Positions 18,019 through 27,263 of a stretch of DNA of 64,000 bases are shown one piece after another. The position numbers and the translations under genes are program-made. The stretch comes from Alphaproteobacteria bacterium. Lineage in GTDB: Bacteria > Pseudomonadota > Alphaproteobacteria > Micavibrionales > UBA2020. Within the stretch, counting starts at the first letter, position 1, and every line of letters starts with the position of its first letter. The stretch lies in assembly GCA_025934695.1 (NCBI GenBank), contig JAICWS010000001.1, forward strand, positions 587,301-651,300, written 5' to 3'. The notes beneath the pieces are model-generated. The model was not told the origin of the DNA. It searched no databases and saw only the letters and a program-made list of their open reading frames with translations.

Positions 18019-18053
18019 TGCCTGCAAATACAGTGTTTGGCGGGCAAAGAGGG
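18019..18053 (+). promoter_or_regulatory. Hairpin directly before the metK ribosome binding site
   Basis: TGCCTGC at 18019-18025 pairs with GCGGGCA at 18040-18046, extended by AAA/TTT across one bulge, around a TACAGTG loop. AGAGGG at 18048-18053 is the Shine-Dalgarno of metK. CCCTCT at about 17991-17996 could pair with AGAGGG and hide it. I could not match the layout to any SAM riboswitch class that I know. Confidence 0.4.
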
Positions 18054-18061
18054 TATTTTTC

Positions 18062-19285
18062 ATGTCTGAGCAGAAATATGTTTTCACCAGTGAATCCGTG
18101 GGCGAGGGTCATCCGGACAAGCTCTGCGACCGCGTCTCCGACGCGATCGTCGATGCTTACCTGAACGCCGACCCGCATTCGCGCGTTGCGGCGGAATGCC
18201 TGGCCACGACCGGCTTTCTCTGCATTGCCGGCGAAACGCGCGGCCCCTCCTCCATCAATAAGGAACTGATCGAAACCATCGCTCGCCACGCGGTGCGCGA
18301 CATCGGCTACAAGCAGGAAGAATTCCACTGGGAGAAGATCAAGATCGACGTGCGCCTCCATGCGCAGTCGGCTGACATCGCCCAGGGCGTGGACGCCATC
18401 GGCAACAAGGACGAAGGCGCCGGCGACCAGGGCATCATGTTCGGCTATGCCTGCCGCGAAACCGAGACCTTCATGCCGGCCGCGATCTATTATTCGCACG
18501 CGATCCTGAAGTCGCTGGCGGAGGCCCGCCACTCCGGCGCGCTGTTCAAGCTCGGCCCCGACGCCAAGAGCCAGGTCTCGCTCGAATATATCAACGGCAA
18601 GCCGGTGCGCGCGTCGTCGGTTGTCGTCTCCACGCAGCATGATGCGAGCGTCAGTCAGGAAGAAGTGCGCGAGATGGTGCGTCCCCACGTCGAAAACATC
18701 CTGCCCAAGGGCTGGATGTGCGACGAGAAACAGTTCTACGTGAACCCGACCGGGAGATTTGTCATCGGCGGTCCCGACGGCGACTGCGGCCTGACGGGCA
18801 GGAAGATCATCGTCGACACTTATGGCGGCGCGGCTCCGCACGGCGGCGGCGCCTTCTCGGGCAAGGACCCGACCAAGGTCGACCGTTCCGCGGCCTATGC
18901 CGCGCGCCACGCCGCGAAGAATATCGTGGCCGCGGGCCTGGCCGATAAATGCACGATCCAGGTGTCTTATGCCATCGGCGTGTCGCATCCCATCTCGCTC
19001 TACGTGAATACGCACGGCACCGGCCGCTACGGCGACGAAGCGCTGTCGCAGGCGCTGCAGGCGGTGGCGGATTTCCGCCCCCGCGCCATCCGCGAGCGCC
19101 TCAACCTCAACAAGCCCATCTATGCCCGCACGGCCGCTTACGGCCACTTCGGCCGCCAGCCCGATCCCGACGGCGGCTTTACCTGGGAAAAACTCGACCT
19201 CGTGCAGGCACTCAAAGACGAAATCGCGTCGAAGAAATACCGCGATGCCGAGCGCGATGGGAAAATCACCGAACTGAAGCGCTGA
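18062..19285 (+). CDS. metK: S-adenosylmethionine synthetase
   Basis: MetK makes S-adenosylmethionine from methionine and ATP in the cytoplasm. The 407-residue protein carries the ATP-binding [10 protein letters not shown] near the N-terminus, [12 protein letters not shown], and the glycine-rich [19 protein letters not shown] loop that contacts phosphate. Length is slightly above the usual 385-400. AGAGGG stands about 8 bases before the ATG, behind a hairpin. Its product supplies TrmB downstream and the methylation step of MiaB upstream, which fits the conserved cluster. Confidence 0.97.
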   Translation: MSEQKYVFTSESVGEGHPDKLCDRVSDAIVDAYLNADPHSRVAAECLATTGFLCIAGETRGPSSINKELIETIARHAVRDIGYKQEEFHWEKIKIDVRLHAQSADIAQGVDAIGNKDEGAGDQGIMFGYACRETETFMPAAIYYSHAILKSLAEARHSGALFKLGPDAKSQVSLEYINGKPVRASSVVVSTQHDASVSQEEVREMVRPHVENILPKGWMCDEKQFYVNPTGRFVIGGPDGDCGLTGRKIIVDTYGGAAPHGGGAFSGKDPTKVDRSAAYAARHAAKNIVAAGLADKCTIQVSYAIGVSHPISLYVNTHGTGRYGDEALSQALQAVADFRPRAIRERLNLNKPIYARTAAYGHFGRQPDPDGGFTWEKLDLVQALKDEIASKKYRDAERDGKITELKR

Positions 19286-19362
19286 CCGTATCCTTGCTTT
19301 GAGGCTGGCCCGCTTCACTTAACGGGCACGTTTCCTTTTTCGGGAAACATTCGCCTTATCCG

Positions 19363-19390
19363 CCTGTTTGCTCTTTTGAAGCAACAGGAG
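19363..19390 (+). promoter_or_regulatory. Hairpin overlapping the ribosome binding site of the next gene
   Basis: CCTGTTTGCT pairs with AGCAACAGG with one bulged base and a CTTTTGA loop. The 3-prime strand runs straight into AGGAG at 19386-19390, the Shine-Dalgarno of the gene at 19399. The fold may limit translation initiation. Confidence 0.35.
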
Positions 19391-19398
19391 AATTTGCC

Positions 19399-19833
19399 AT
19401 GACATCCGATATCATGACCCCGTCCATGCCACCTCATTATGAGTCCACCACCGTCATCGGCGGTCGGGATACGAAGCGCGGTTTTTTGTGGATGATTTTC
19501 GCGATATCGCTGGCCATTGTGATCGCCATTGGCTTTCTGGCCGGGCATAGCGGCCGGCCGGCCACGGAAAGCCCGGCGGCCTCTGCTGTGCTGGGCCAAG
19601 TCAAACTCGACATGACGTCCGGTGCGCCGATGATCCAGAACGCCAGCCAGGCGGAGATCCGCAATCCCGAAGTCATGTGCATGGACAAATCCACCCCAAC
19701 GCCCAAGTCGGCATACGTGACCGTGGCCCGCAAATTTACGCCGGGCGAGCGCGGCTCGGTCGATGGGCTCAACCTGACGGGGCTGACCCAGCCTTCCTGT
19801 GCGGTTATCGACCTCACCGTCATTACGCCATAG
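19399..19833 (+). CDS. Small membrane-anchored protein of unknown function
   Basis: This is a 144-residue protein with a cytosolic N-terminal tail of about 27 residues and one membrane helix at about residues 28-48 (FLWMIFAISLAIVIAIGFLAG). A periplasmic part of about 95 residues contains two cysteines (VMCMDK and PSCAVID) that could form a disulfide. AGGAG lies 8 bases before the ATG. I recognise no family. It starts a run of three exported proteins between metK and trmB that is not part of the conserved alphaproteobacterial order. Confidence 0.7.
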   Translation: MTSDIMTPSMPPHYESTTVIGGRDTKRGFLWMIFAISLAIVIAIGFLAGHSGRPATESPAASAVLGQVKLDMTSGAPMIQNASQAEIRNPEVMCMDKSTPTPKSAYVTVARKFTPGERGSVDGLNLTGLTQPSCAVIDLTVITP

Positions 19834-20023
19834 GGAAGAATGAAAAAGGAGACGCAAGTAAAACCTGCGTCTCCCGTTCAGTCCAACACTTCTCCCCCGA
19901 AAGTGTTCCGATCCGACGTTATAGAAAAAAGCAGCAGCGCTTTGGCTATCTCCGTGCTTCACGTTTTTTTGCGGCACGAGGTGGCGCAATCGGCCATTGG
20001 CCAAGACGAAGCGGAGGAGCGCT

Positions 20024-20344
20024 ATGCGGAAACGTACATTCAATACATTTACGACAGCCGCCGTATCCTGCCTGATGCTTGTCCTGGCCGGGACTTCGGC
20101 GGAGGCATATTTCGCCTATAGCAGCTATAATCCGGGCTTAAGCCTGGACATGCCAGATGTGCGCGCCCGTTCCGGCATGACCGGTGACGAAACTTTCGCG
20201 GTGCTGCGCAATAGCGAGCCGACCTATGTTTTCGTCATCGATAACCGCGATGCAGTCAGCGCCGCCAATTCCGGCGATGACCGCGAAGGGCGCCGCGTGC
20301 GCCGCTCCCCGGTGGTCGCGCGTCTGATCGCGCCGGCTTCCTAA
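20024..20344 (+). CDS. Small secreted protein, relative of the next gene
   Basis: This is a 106-residue protein with a signal peptide ending in SAEA. Its hydrophobic core (SCLMLVLAGTSAEAY) is nearly the same as that of the protein encoded 147 bases downstream, and both mature parts contain an acidic or polar stretch followed by an FxIxNR-like strand (FVIDNRDAVS here, FHIENRSGVY there). This suggests an old duplication. The ATG at 20024 is preceded by GGAGGAG, which decides it over the upstream in-frame ATG. Function is unknown; a degenerate PepSY-like fold is possible. Confidence 0.65.
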   Translation: MRKRTFNTFTTAAVSCLMLVLAGTSAEAYFAYSSYNPGLSLDMPDVRARSGMTGDETFAVLRNSEPTYVFVIDNRDAVSAANSGDDREGRRVRRSPVVARLIAPAS

Positions 20345-20490
20345 AAAAGCTCAAATAAGTCCGCAAGTTCCAAAGAAGGCGTCAATTTTTTCCATTTCTG
20401 AATGGCACTATCGCTGCCGGCAGGCCATTGGTTTTAAAGAGGCCATAAAGGATTGTTTTCCGGCCCCACCGAAATACAGGAGAAAAAACC

Positions 20491-20883
20491 ATGAAAAAGA
20501 TCACATTGAAAGCAATCGTACCCGCCGTCCTGTCCTGCCTGATGCTGACCGTCGCAGGCAGCTCCGCCGAAGCGTATATGAAGTATAACGGCTATCATAT
20601 GGGTATGGGCGAGCGGCAGGCCCGGCATGTTGCCGAGCGGGTTCATCCCGGCCGTGTCGTCAGTGAAATGCGTGGCCATACCGCGAACGGCGACAAAGCT
20701 TATCGCTTCCACATCGAGAACCGCAGCGGCGTCTACTCGGTCGGCGTCGACGCCGTCAATGGCCGCGTGGTTGAAAACGTGAAAGAAAGCCGACGCGTCG
20801 AAGGGGGCAACCGCATCATGCGTCGCGAGGACGGTGACGATAACAGCATCCACCGCCTCTTCCACCCCGTCCACTGGATGTAA
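20491..20883 (+). CDS. Secreted PepSY-like domain protein
   Basis: This is a 130-residue protein with a signal peptide (SSAEA, near residue 28). The segment AYRFHIENRSGVYSVGVDAVNGRVVENV matches the PepSY pattern, in which a strand with a bulky/acidic core leads into VDAxxGxV. PepSY domains occur in protease propeptides and in periplasmic sensor or inhibitor proteins. The remainder is basic and histidine-containing at the end. CAGGAG precedes the ATG by about 9 bases. A strong terminator follows, so this gene ends the unit that begins at 19399 or earlier. Confidence 0.72.
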   Translation: MKKITLKAIVPAVLSCLMLTVAGSSAEAYMKYNGYHMGMGERQARHVAERVHPGRVVSEMRGHTANGDKAYRFHIENRSGVYSVGVDAVNGRVVENVKESRRVEGGNRIMRREDGDDNSIHRLFHPVHWM

Positions 20884-20904
20884 TGAACGGCGGAACGATT
20901 AATG

Positions 20905-20941
20905 CTGCGGCCCGGTCCCAAAGACCGGGCCGCAGTCTTTT
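20905..20941 (+). terminator. Rho-independent terminator before trmB
   Basis: CTGCGGCCCGGTC at 20905-20917 pairs perfectly with GACCGGGCCGCAG at 20923-20935 around CCAAA, followed by TCTTTTA. It isolates trmB from metK and the secreted-protein genes. Confidence 0.92.
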
Positions 20942-20977
20942 ATTGAATTTTCATGACGCCTGGGAGTAAATAAGGTC

Positions 20978-21676
20978 ATGGAAAAGGCGCTTCTGAAAGA
21001 CAAGCTGAAATTCTATGGCCGCCGCAAGGGCAAGGCCATCAAGCAGAACCGCCAGGCTGCTTATAACCTCGTCATGCCCGAAGCGCGAATTACGCTGCCG
21101 GAAGGTACCTCACCTCTTTCACCGGCGGATTTTTTCGATTTTCCGGTGAAGGAAGTCTGGCTCGAGATCGGCTTCGGCAACGGCGAATATCTCGCCCACC
21201 TGGCGGAGCAGCATCCGCAGATCGGCATGCTCGGCTGCGAACCCTTTCTCAATGGGGTCGCAGCCCTCTGCCGCGACATGAAGGACAAGAAGCTGAAAAA
21301 TATCCGCATCTTCCAGGACGATGCGCGGCTGTTGCTGCCACGGCTGAAAAGCCATTCCATCGCGCATTGCCTGCTGCTCAATTCCGACCCTTGGCCGAAG
21401 AAGCGCCACCACAAGCGGCGGTTTGTGCAGAAGGAAACTCTGGACGAGCTGCACCGCCTCTTAAAAAAAGGCGCCGAATTCCGCATGTCCACCGACGATC
21501 CCAGCCTCGCCGTCTGGCAGCTGGAAAAAACCTACTTCCACCCCGGCTTCAAATGGCTCGCCGAAACTTCCGCCGACTGGCTCAATCGCCCCGCCGACAT
21601 GCTCGAAACCCGCTACCAAAGGAAAGGCGCGGCGCAGGGAAGGGCAACGACGTTTTTAAGATTTAAAGCAGTTTAA
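20978..21676 (+). CDS. trmB: tRNA (guanine-N7-)-methyltransferase
   Basis: TrmB methylates G46 in the variable loop of tRNA using SAM. The 232-residue protein has the Rossmann SAM motif LEIGFGNGEYLAHLA, the acidic GCEPF strand end, and the family signature NSDPWPKKRHHKRR. Length is normal, with a basic N-terminal tail (KFYGRRKGKAIKQNR). GGGAGTAAATAAGGTC before the ATG provides a ribosome site. It lies downstream of metK as usual in alphaproteobacteria but is separated from it by three inserted genes and a terminator. Confidence 0.95.
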   Translation: MEKALLKDKLKFYGRRKGKAIKQNRQAAYNLVMPEARITLPEGTSPLSPADFFDFPVKEVWLEIGFGNGEYLAHLAEQHPQIGMLGCEPFLNGVAALCRDMKDKKLKNIRIFQDDARLLLPRLKSHSIAHCLLLNSDPWPKKRHHKRRFVQKETLDELHRLLKKGAEFRMSTDDPSLAVWQLEKTYFHPGFKWLAETSADWLNRPADMLETRYQRKGAAQGRATTFLRFKAV

Positions 21677-21809
21677 GTTTTCCATGAATGGACACGAATA
21701 AGCACGAATGCCGCGGCCCTCCCCTCCTTTGTCACCCGGACAAATGAGGCCGCAGGCCGAACGCTGAACCGGGGTGACGATTTTAAGAAAGGCCAGCCCA
21801 TCAAAGGCT

Positions 21810-21881
21810 GTCATCCTGAGCGAAGCGAAGGATCTCCCTTGCTTCAACAAAGAGAGATTCTTCGCTTCGCTCAGAATGACA
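21810..21881. repeat. R3-family palindromic repeat (CATCCTGAGCGAAGCGAAGGATCT type)
   Basis: The arms GTCATCCTGAGCGAAGCGAA and TTCGCTTCGCTCAGAATGAC are inverted complements around a short AT-rich core. This is a repeat type found in many unrelated bacteria. Relatives lie at 37732-37812 and 44207-44299. The remaining part of the 233-base gap (21677-21809) contains another CACCCGG/CCGGGGTGA hairpin and no gene. Confidence 0.8.
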
Positions 21882-21909
21882 ATTGAGGGAATACCTCAAA
21901 CACGGGAAA

Positions 21910-22311
21910 TCAGAAAACCGCGCGCGCCTTCTGGAACGCCGGATTGCCTTGCTGGTCTTCGCATTCTTCGAAGGCTTTGGCGCCGAGAGCCCAGTTTTTC
22001 TGGCTGATGCGCTTGTTGAAGGCGAAGTTGATGTGGTAATCGCGCTGGGCATAGAAGGTCGCTGCGCTGATGTAGGCGGTATTGTCCTCGCCGCGCCAGA
22101 GTTCGGCGGTGGTCTTGCCGCGGTCGCTGGCATAGGCATAGGCGACGCTGGCCAGCAGCGCGGTAATGGGGTCGACCCAGCGCAGGTAAATCTTCTCCGC
22201 CAGCGACAGCTCGCTTTGATAAGCCGCCTCAAATTTTTGCATCAGCTCGGTGTATTTCACCACCTTACTTTCCGCGCAATTATTGAAATCTTTTTCCGCT
22301 TTCGTCGTCAT
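21910..22311 (-). CDS. Hypothetical cytosolic protein
   Basis: This is a 133-residue soluble protein that looks almost all-helical, with aromatic-rich helices (KYTELMQKFEAAYQSEL, KIYLRWVDPITALLASVAYAYASD). It has no signal peptide and two cysteines. I do not recognise a family. GACGGAAA precedes the ATG, a weak ribosome site. It is the only minus-strand gene between trmB and rimP and is flanked by an R3 repeat on its 3-prime side. Confidence 0.6.
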   Translation of the reverse strand: MTTKAEKDFNNCAESKVVKYTELMQKFEAAYQSELSLAEKIYLRWVDPITALLASVAYAYASDRGKTTAELWRGEDNTAYISAATFYAQRDYHINFAFNKRISQKNWALGAKAFEECEDQQGNPAFQKARAVF

Positions 22312-22468
22312 TTTCCGTCAAATCTGTTCCGAATCAAATACATCGTTCTGATACTGTAATAAAATGAGCTGCTTATGTCAAATAAAATCCTCCTGTTTTC
22401 GATGGGAAATTTAGGGGTACCGGCACTTGCCAACTGCCCCGATTAGAACAGATTTTCATCGATTCTTG

Positions 22469-22498
22469 TTGCAAAAAACCTTGCAAGGTGTATATAAA
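22469..22498 (+). promoter_or_regulatory. Candidate promoter of the rimP-nusA-infB operon with palindromic spacer
   Basis: TTGCAA at 22469-22474 and TATAAA at 22493-22498 have 18-base spacing. TATATA at 22491 gives 16. The spacer holds the perfect 12-base palindrome ACCTTGCAAGGT (22478-22489), which could be an operator. The hairpin at 22521-22554 begins about 20 bases after the -10 box, so it would be transcribed in the leader. Confidence 0.45.
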
Positions 22499-22520
22499 AC
22501 GCTAAATCCCAAGCATTACA

Positions 22521-22554
22521 AAAAGGGTGGGCTCCAAAAGAGCCCGCCCTTTTG
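22521..22554 (+). terminator. Terminator-like hairpin (putative attenuator) in the rimP leader
   Basis: AAAAGGGTGGGCTC at 22521-22534 pairs with GAGCCCGCCCTTTT at 22540-22553, with one G-U pair, and the 3-prime arm ends in TTTT. It sits inside the leader, 23 bases before the rimP start. It is therefore either an attenuator of the rimP-nusA operon or a terminator of an upstream short RNA. NusA autoregulation through such a site is a plausible inference. Confidence 0.7.
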
Positions 22555-22576
22555 CTTAGGGGCCGGAAGTTTTGGA

Positions 22577-23083
22577 ATGGAAAAGACGCCGCTGATAAAG
22601 AAAGTCGAGAAGACGATCACGCCGATGGCCGAGACCATGGGCTATGAAATCGTGCGCGTTCTCATGGTGGGCATCGGCTCGGGCAAGCCTACATTACAGG
22701 TGATGGCCGAGCGTCCGGACGGAACGATGAACCTGGACGATTGCTCGCGCCTCTCCCAGGCCATTTCCGCCCTCCTCGACGTCGAGAACGTGATGGACGA
22801 GGCCTATTACCTCGAAGTCTCCTCTCCCGGCATCGACCGCCCGCTGACGCGCCTGAAGGATTTCGAGCGCTACAAGGGCTTCGAGGCGCGCGTGGAGATC
22901 GAGCCCGGCATCGAAGGCCGTAAAAAGTTCAAGGGCAAGCTGCTCGGCGTCGAAAAAGACGTGGTGGTGAGCCTGCAAACGGAAGAAGGCGAAGTATTCG
23001 GTCTTCCGTTCGATCATATCCAGAAGGCGAAACTGACGCTGAATGACGATCTGATCAAAGCTGCACAACAGAAAAAAGCGTAA
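22577..23083 (+). CDS. rimP: Ribosome maturation factor RimP
   Basis: RimP helps assemble the 30S subunit. The 168-residue protein has the N-terminal alpha/beta domain (GYEIVRVLMVGIGSGKPTLQVMAERPDGTMNLDDCSRLS) with the hallmark YYLEVSSPGIDRPLT, and a C-terminal SH3-like barrel. The ATG at 22577 follows CCGGAAG. Upstream in-frame ATGs fall in the hairpin leader and are not used. It is the first gene of the rimP-nusA-infB-rbfA operon, 28 bases before nusA. Confidence 0.95.
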   Translation: MEKTPLIKKVEKTITPMAETMGYEIVRVLMVGIGSGKPTLQVMAERPDGTMNLDDCSRLSQAISALLDVENVMDEAYYLEVSSPGIDRPLTRLKDFERYKGFEARVEIEPGIEGRKKFKGKLLGVEKDVVVSLQTEEGEVFGLPFDHIQKAKLTLNDDLIKAAQQKKA

Positions 23084-23111
23084 CTAAAAAGGAAACAAGG
23101 GAAAAGAAGCC

Positions 23112-24632
23112 ATGCAAGAACTCCTCCAAGTCGCAGACGCCGTCGCGCGCGAAAAGAGCATCGACCGCGAGATCGTGATCGTCGCAATGGAAGAAGCCAT
23201 CCAGAAGGCGGGCCGCTCGAAATACGGCTACGACCACGACATCCGCTCCACCATCGACCGCAAGACCGGCGAGATCGAGCTGTTCCGCTATCGCGAAGTC
23301 GTCGAGGCCTTCAACCCCGAAATGCCCGAGCTGGAAGCCAAGCAAATCCTCCTCAAGCCCGCGAAGAAGATCAAGCCCGACGCCGTCATCGGCGATTTCA
23401 TCATCGACAAGCTGCCGCCCCTCGACTTCGGCCGCATCGCCGCCCAGACCGCCAAGCAGGTCATCTTCCAGAAAGTGCGTGACGCCGAGCGCGACCGCCA
23501 GTTCGAGGAATACAAGGACCGCATGGGCGAAATCGTCTCCGGCGTCGTCAAGCGCGTGGAATACGGCAACATCACGGTCGACCTCGGCCGCTCGGAAGGC
23601 TATATGCGCCGCCAGGACGCCCTGCCCCGCGAACACTTCAAAAACGGCGACCGCGTCCGCGCCTACATCTACGATGTCCGCCGCGAACAGCGCGGCCCGC
23701 AGATCTTCCTGTCCCGCGTCCACCCCGACTTCCTCGCGAAACTGTTCCGCCAGGAAGTTCCCGAAATCTATGACGGCGTGATCGAGATCAAGGCGGTCGC
23801 GCGCGACCCCGGCTCCCGCGCCAAGATCGCGGTCATTTCCCGCGACGGCGGCATCGATCCGGTCGGCGCCTGCGTTGGTATGCGCGGTTCCCGCGTGCAG
23901 GCCGTCGTCGGCGAACTGCAGGGCGAGAAGATCGACATCATCCCCTGGACCAATGACGTGGCGACCTTCGTCGTCAACGCGCTGGCCCCGGCTGAAGTCA
24001 CCAAGGTCGTCCTCGACGAAGACAGCCACCGCCTCGACGTCGTGGTGCCGGACGAGCAGCTCTCGCTCGCCATCGGCCGCCGCGGGCAGAACGTCCGCCT
24101 CGCCACGCAACTGTCGGGCTGGAACATCGACATCATGACCGAAGCGGAGGAGACCGAACGCCGCCAGAACGAATTCAAGACGCGCTCCGCTCTCTTCATC
24201 GCTGGGCTTGACGTTGACGAAGTCATCGCCCATCTCCTTGTGGTTGAAGGCTTCACCTCCATCGAGGACGTCGTGGAGACCTCGGTCGACGAACTGGCGC
24301 GCATCCAGGGCTTCGATAGCGACGTTGCGGCCGAGCTCAAGAACCGTGCCGCCGCCTATCTCGAGCAGAAGAAGGCCGAATTCGACAAGAAATGCAAGGA
24401 ACTGGGCATCAGCCCCGACCTCGCTAACATCCGCGGTCTCTCCCAGGAAATGATCCTCGCGCTCGCCGACAAGGGCGTGAAGACGGTCGACGACCTGGGC
24501 GACCTCGCCGGCGACGAACTGCGCGAGATGGTGGGCGAAAGCGCGCTGACCGAAAGCCAGGCGAACGCCATCATCATGACCGCCCGCGCGAGCTGGTTCC
24601 CTGAAGAAACCAGCCAGGCCGCGAGCGGATAA
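23112..24632 (+). CDS. nusA: Transcription termination/antitermination factor NusA
   Basis: NusA binds RNA polymerase and modulates pausing, termination and antitermination. The 506-residue protein contains the N-terminal polymerase-binding domain, an S1 domain (about 135-200, [16 protein letters not shown]), two KH domains (about 230-345, [16 protein letters not shown] and [14 protein letters not shown]), and two acidic helical repeats at the C-terminus. Its stop is only 24 bases from the infB start. The small ylxR (DUF448) gene that usually lies between them in alphaproteobacteria is absent. Confidence 0.97.
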   Translation: MQELLQVADAVAREKSIDREIVIVAMEEAIQKAGRSKYGYDHDIRSTIDRKTGEIELFRYREVVEAFNPEMPELEAKQILLKPAKKIKPDAVIGDFIIDKLPPLDFGRIAAQTAKQVIFQKVRDAERDRQFEEYKDRMGEIVSGVVKRVEYGNITVDLGRSEGYMRRQDALPREHFKNGDRVRAYIYDVRREQRGPQIFLSRVHPDFLAKLFRQEVPEIYDGVIEIKAVARDPGSRAKIAVISRDGGIDPVGACVGMRGSRVQAVVGELQGEKIDIIPWTNDVATFVVNALAPAEVTKVVLDEDSHRLDVVVPDEQLSLAIGRRGQNVRLATQLSGWNIDIMTEAEETERRQNEFKTRSALFIAGLDVDEVIAHLLVVEGFTSIEDVVETSVDELARIQGFDSDVAAELKNRAAAYLEQKKAEFDKKCKELGISPDLANIRGLSQEMILALADKGVKTVDDLGDLAGDELREMVGESALTESQANAIIMTARASWFPEETSQAASG

Positions 24633-24656
24633 GGTTATTCCCCTAAAGGACGACCG

Positions 24657-27254
24657 ATGAACCCCAACAAGGCAAAAGACAACCAAATGGCAGAGAACTC
24701 TGATAAAGAACCCAAGAAACTGAGCCTTTCAGGCAAGGGCACGCTCAGCCTGAAAGCCCCCGTGGGGACGGGCGGCGGCCAGCGCCAGAACGTGGCGATG
24801 GGACGCAGCCACAAGCCGGTTGCGGTGGAAGTCAAGAAAAAGCGCGGCGCCCAAGCCGAAGCGGCCAAGCACGCCGCCGAGGAAGCGGCGCACGACCTGC
24901 ACCTGACCGACGCCGAGCGCGAAGCGCGCCAGCGCGCGGTCAAGCAGGCGCAGCATTCGCCGCGCGAAACCTCGACCACGCCGTACCAGACCAAGGTTGT
25001 CGTCAAGAACCAGCCGCAGGATGAACAGAAGCCCGACGCCACGGAAGCCCCGGCATCCGATGCGAACTTGAGCCCCGCCGACCGGGCGCGCGAGCAGGAA
25101 CTGGCCAAGCTGCGCAAGATCAACGAGGCGGAAGACGCCGAGCGCCGCAAGAAAGACAGCAACCGCCCGTCGGGCGTCGCTGCCCGTCCCGCGGCGCCCG
25201 GCGCCGGCGAAGACGATCGCCGTCCCGCCGGCCGCAAGGCGGATTTCTACGGCCGTCCAGCGGAGCCCGCCTCGCCCGCTGAGGAAATCAACCGCAAGCG
25301 CGGCGCGGGCCGTTTCGGCCCCCAGAAGCGCCGCGGCGGCAAGCTGACGGTGAGCCAGGTGCTCAACGACGGTTTCGAAGACCGCGATTCCAAGAGCCCC
25401 TCGATGGCTGCCCAGCGCCGCGCGCGCGAGCGCATGCGCCAGAAAATGGCCCTCGCCGCCCAGGAAAAGGTCAAGCAATACCGCGAAGTCGTCATTCCCG
25501 AAGTCATTACGGTGCAGGAACTCGCCAACCGCATGTCCGAGCGCATGACCGACGTCGTGAAGAAGCTCATGGGCCTCGGCATCATGGCGACGGGCCAGCA
25601 GCCCATCGACGCCGACACGGCGGAACTCATCGTCCATGAATTCGGCCATACGCTGAAGCGCGTGTCGGAATCCGACGTGGAGAGCGGCCTGCAGGGCAAC
25701 GAAGATACCGAAGAAAACCTCCTGCCGCGCCCGCCCGTCGTGACCATTATGGGCCACGTCGACCATGGCAAAACCTCGCTGCTCGACGCGATCCGCGAAG
25801 CGGATGTCGCGGCGCATGAGGCCGGCGGCATCACCCAGCACATCGGCGCCTACCAGATCCAGACGAAGTCGGGCAAGAAGATCACCTTCATCGACACGCC
25901 CGGCCACGCCGCCTTCACCGAGATGCGCGCGCGCGGCGCGGACGTGACGGATATCGTCATTCTCGTCGTCGCGGCGGATGACAGCGTCATGCCGCAGACC
26001 ATCGAAGCCATCAGCCACGCGAGAGCGGCCAACAAACCGCTGATCGTCGCCATCAACAAGTGCGACCTGCCCAACGCGAACCCGAACAAGGTCCGCCAGG
26101 AGCTGCTGCAATACGAAGTCGTCACCGAAAGCATGGGCGGCGAAAGCCAGAGCGTCGAAGTTTCGGCCAAGACCAAGAAAGGCCTCGAGCAACTGGAGGA
26201 AGCGATCCTCCTGCAGTCCGAAGTCCTCAACCTGCGCGCGAACCCCGAGCGCACGGGCGCCGGCGCCGTGATCGAATCCCGCGTCGAACAGGGCAAGGGC
26301 TCGGTCGCCACGGTTCTCGTGCAAAAAGGTACGCTGAAAGTGGGCGATGTGTTCGTCTCCGGCACCGAATGGGGCCGCGTCAAGACGCTGCACAACGACC
26401 GCGGCGCGCTCGTGAAAGAAGCGCTGCCCGGCCAGCCGACCGAAGTCCAGGGCTTGACCGGCACGCCGGATGCGGGCGATGATTTCGTCGTCGTGCCCGA
26501 CGAGGCGAAGGCGCGCGAGATTACCGAATTCCGTATCCGCAAGAAGAAAGCGCTGCAGGCCGCGAAATCCAAGGGCCGCACGCTCGAACAGATGATCTCG
26601 GACGCGCAGGCGGGTTCCGCCCGCATGCTGCCCGTCGTCATCAAGGGCGACGTGCATGGCTCTGTCGAGGCGATCACCGGCGCGCTCAACAAGATCACGG
26701 AAGAGAACAAGGAAGTCAAAGTCCAGGTTCTCCACTCCGGCGTCGGCGCGATCACGGAATCCGACATCACGCTCGCGAACGCGTCGAAGGCGCTTATCAT
26801 CGGCTTCAACGTACGCGCGAACCCGCAGGCCCGCGACATGGCCAAGCGCGACGGCGTCGAAATCCGCTATTACTCGATCATCTACGAAGTGATCGACGAC
26901 GTGAAAGGCCTGCTGACCGGCCTGCTCTCGCCCGAGATCAAGGAAAAGTTCATCGGCTACGCTGAGATCCGCAAGGTCTTCAACGTCTCGAAGACCGGCA
27001 AGATCGCGGGCTGCTTCGTCACCGAAGGCCTCGTCAAGCGCGGCGCGAAAGTGCGCCTGCTGCGCGACAACGTGGTCATTCACGAAGGCACGCTCAAGAC
27101 CCTGCGCCGCTTCAAGGACGAAGTCCGCGAAGTGCAGAAGGGCTATGAGTGCGGCATGGCGTTCGAGAACTACGACGACATCAAGGAAGGCGACGTCATC
27201 GAGGCCTTCGAGATGGAGTCCTCCGCCCGCACGCTCGAAGGCGGCACAGCCTAA
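24657..27254 (+). CDS. infB: Translation initiation factor IF-2
   Basis: IF-2 is the GTPase that places initiator tRNA on the 30S subunit. The 865-residue protein has a charged, low-complexity N-terminal third typical of alphaproteobacteria, an IF2_N domain (about 280-335), and the G domain with GHVDHGKT at 366-373, DTPGHAAF and NKCD. Domains II-IV run to the end. The ATG at 24657 is chosen because AAAGGA lies 6 bases before it. An ATG at 24687 has no such site. A shorter IF-2 isoform from an internal start is possible but not visible as a clear site. Confidence 0.97.
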   Translation: MNPNKAKDNQMAENSDKEPKKLSLSGKGTLSLKAPVGTGGGQRQNVAMGRSHKPVAVEVKKKRGAQAEAAKHAAEEAAHDLHLTDAEREARQRAVKQAQHSPRETSTTPYQTKVVVKNQPQDEQKPDATEAPASDANLSPADRAREQELAKLRKINEAEDAERRKKDSNRPSGVAARPAAPGAGEDDRRPAGRKADFYGRPAEPASPAEEINRKRGAGRFGPQKRRGGKLTVSQVLNDGFEDRDSKSPSMAAQRRARERMRQKMALAAQEKVKQYREVVIPEVITVQELANRMSERMTDVVKKLMGLGIMATGQQPIDADTAELIVHEFGHTLKRVSESDVESGLQGNEDTEENLLPRPPVVTIMGHVDHGKTSLLDAIREADVAAHEAGGITQHIGAYQIQTKSGKKITFIDTPGHAAFTEMRARGADVTDIVILVVAADDSVMPQTIEAISHARAANKPLIVAINKCDLPNANPNKVRQELLQYEVVTESMGGESQSVEVSAKTKKGLEQLEEAILLQSEVLNLRANPERTGAGAVIESRVEQGKGSVATVLVQKGTLKVGDVFVSGTEWGRVKTLHNDRGALVKEALPGQPTEVQGLTGTPDAGDDFVVVPDEAKAREITEFRIRKKKALQAAKSKGRTLEQMISDAQAGSARMLPVVIKGDVHGSVEAITGALNKITEENKEVKVQVLHSGVGAITESDITLANASKALIIGFNVRANPQARDMAKRDGVEIRYYSIIYEVIDDVKGLLTGLLSPEIKEKFIGYAEIRKVFNVSKTGKIAGCFVTEGLVKRGAKVRLLRDNVVIHEGTLKTLRRFKDEVREVQKGYECGMAFENYDDIKEGDVIEAFEMESSARTLEGGTA

Positions 27255-27263
27255 AGGTCGCCC

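Noticed and set aside
17990-18061. SAM-II or SAM/SAH riboswitch before metK
   Set aside because: The hairpin and spacing do not match the conserved pseudoknot sequences of these classes as far as I can recall them. Only a generic leader hairpin is reported.
19840-20121. 93-codon frame starting ATGAAAAAGG between two small secreted-protein genes
   Set aside because: It overlaps the better supported secreted protein at 20024 in another frame and begins inside a GGAGACGCA hairpin. AGGGAAG is too close to the ATG.
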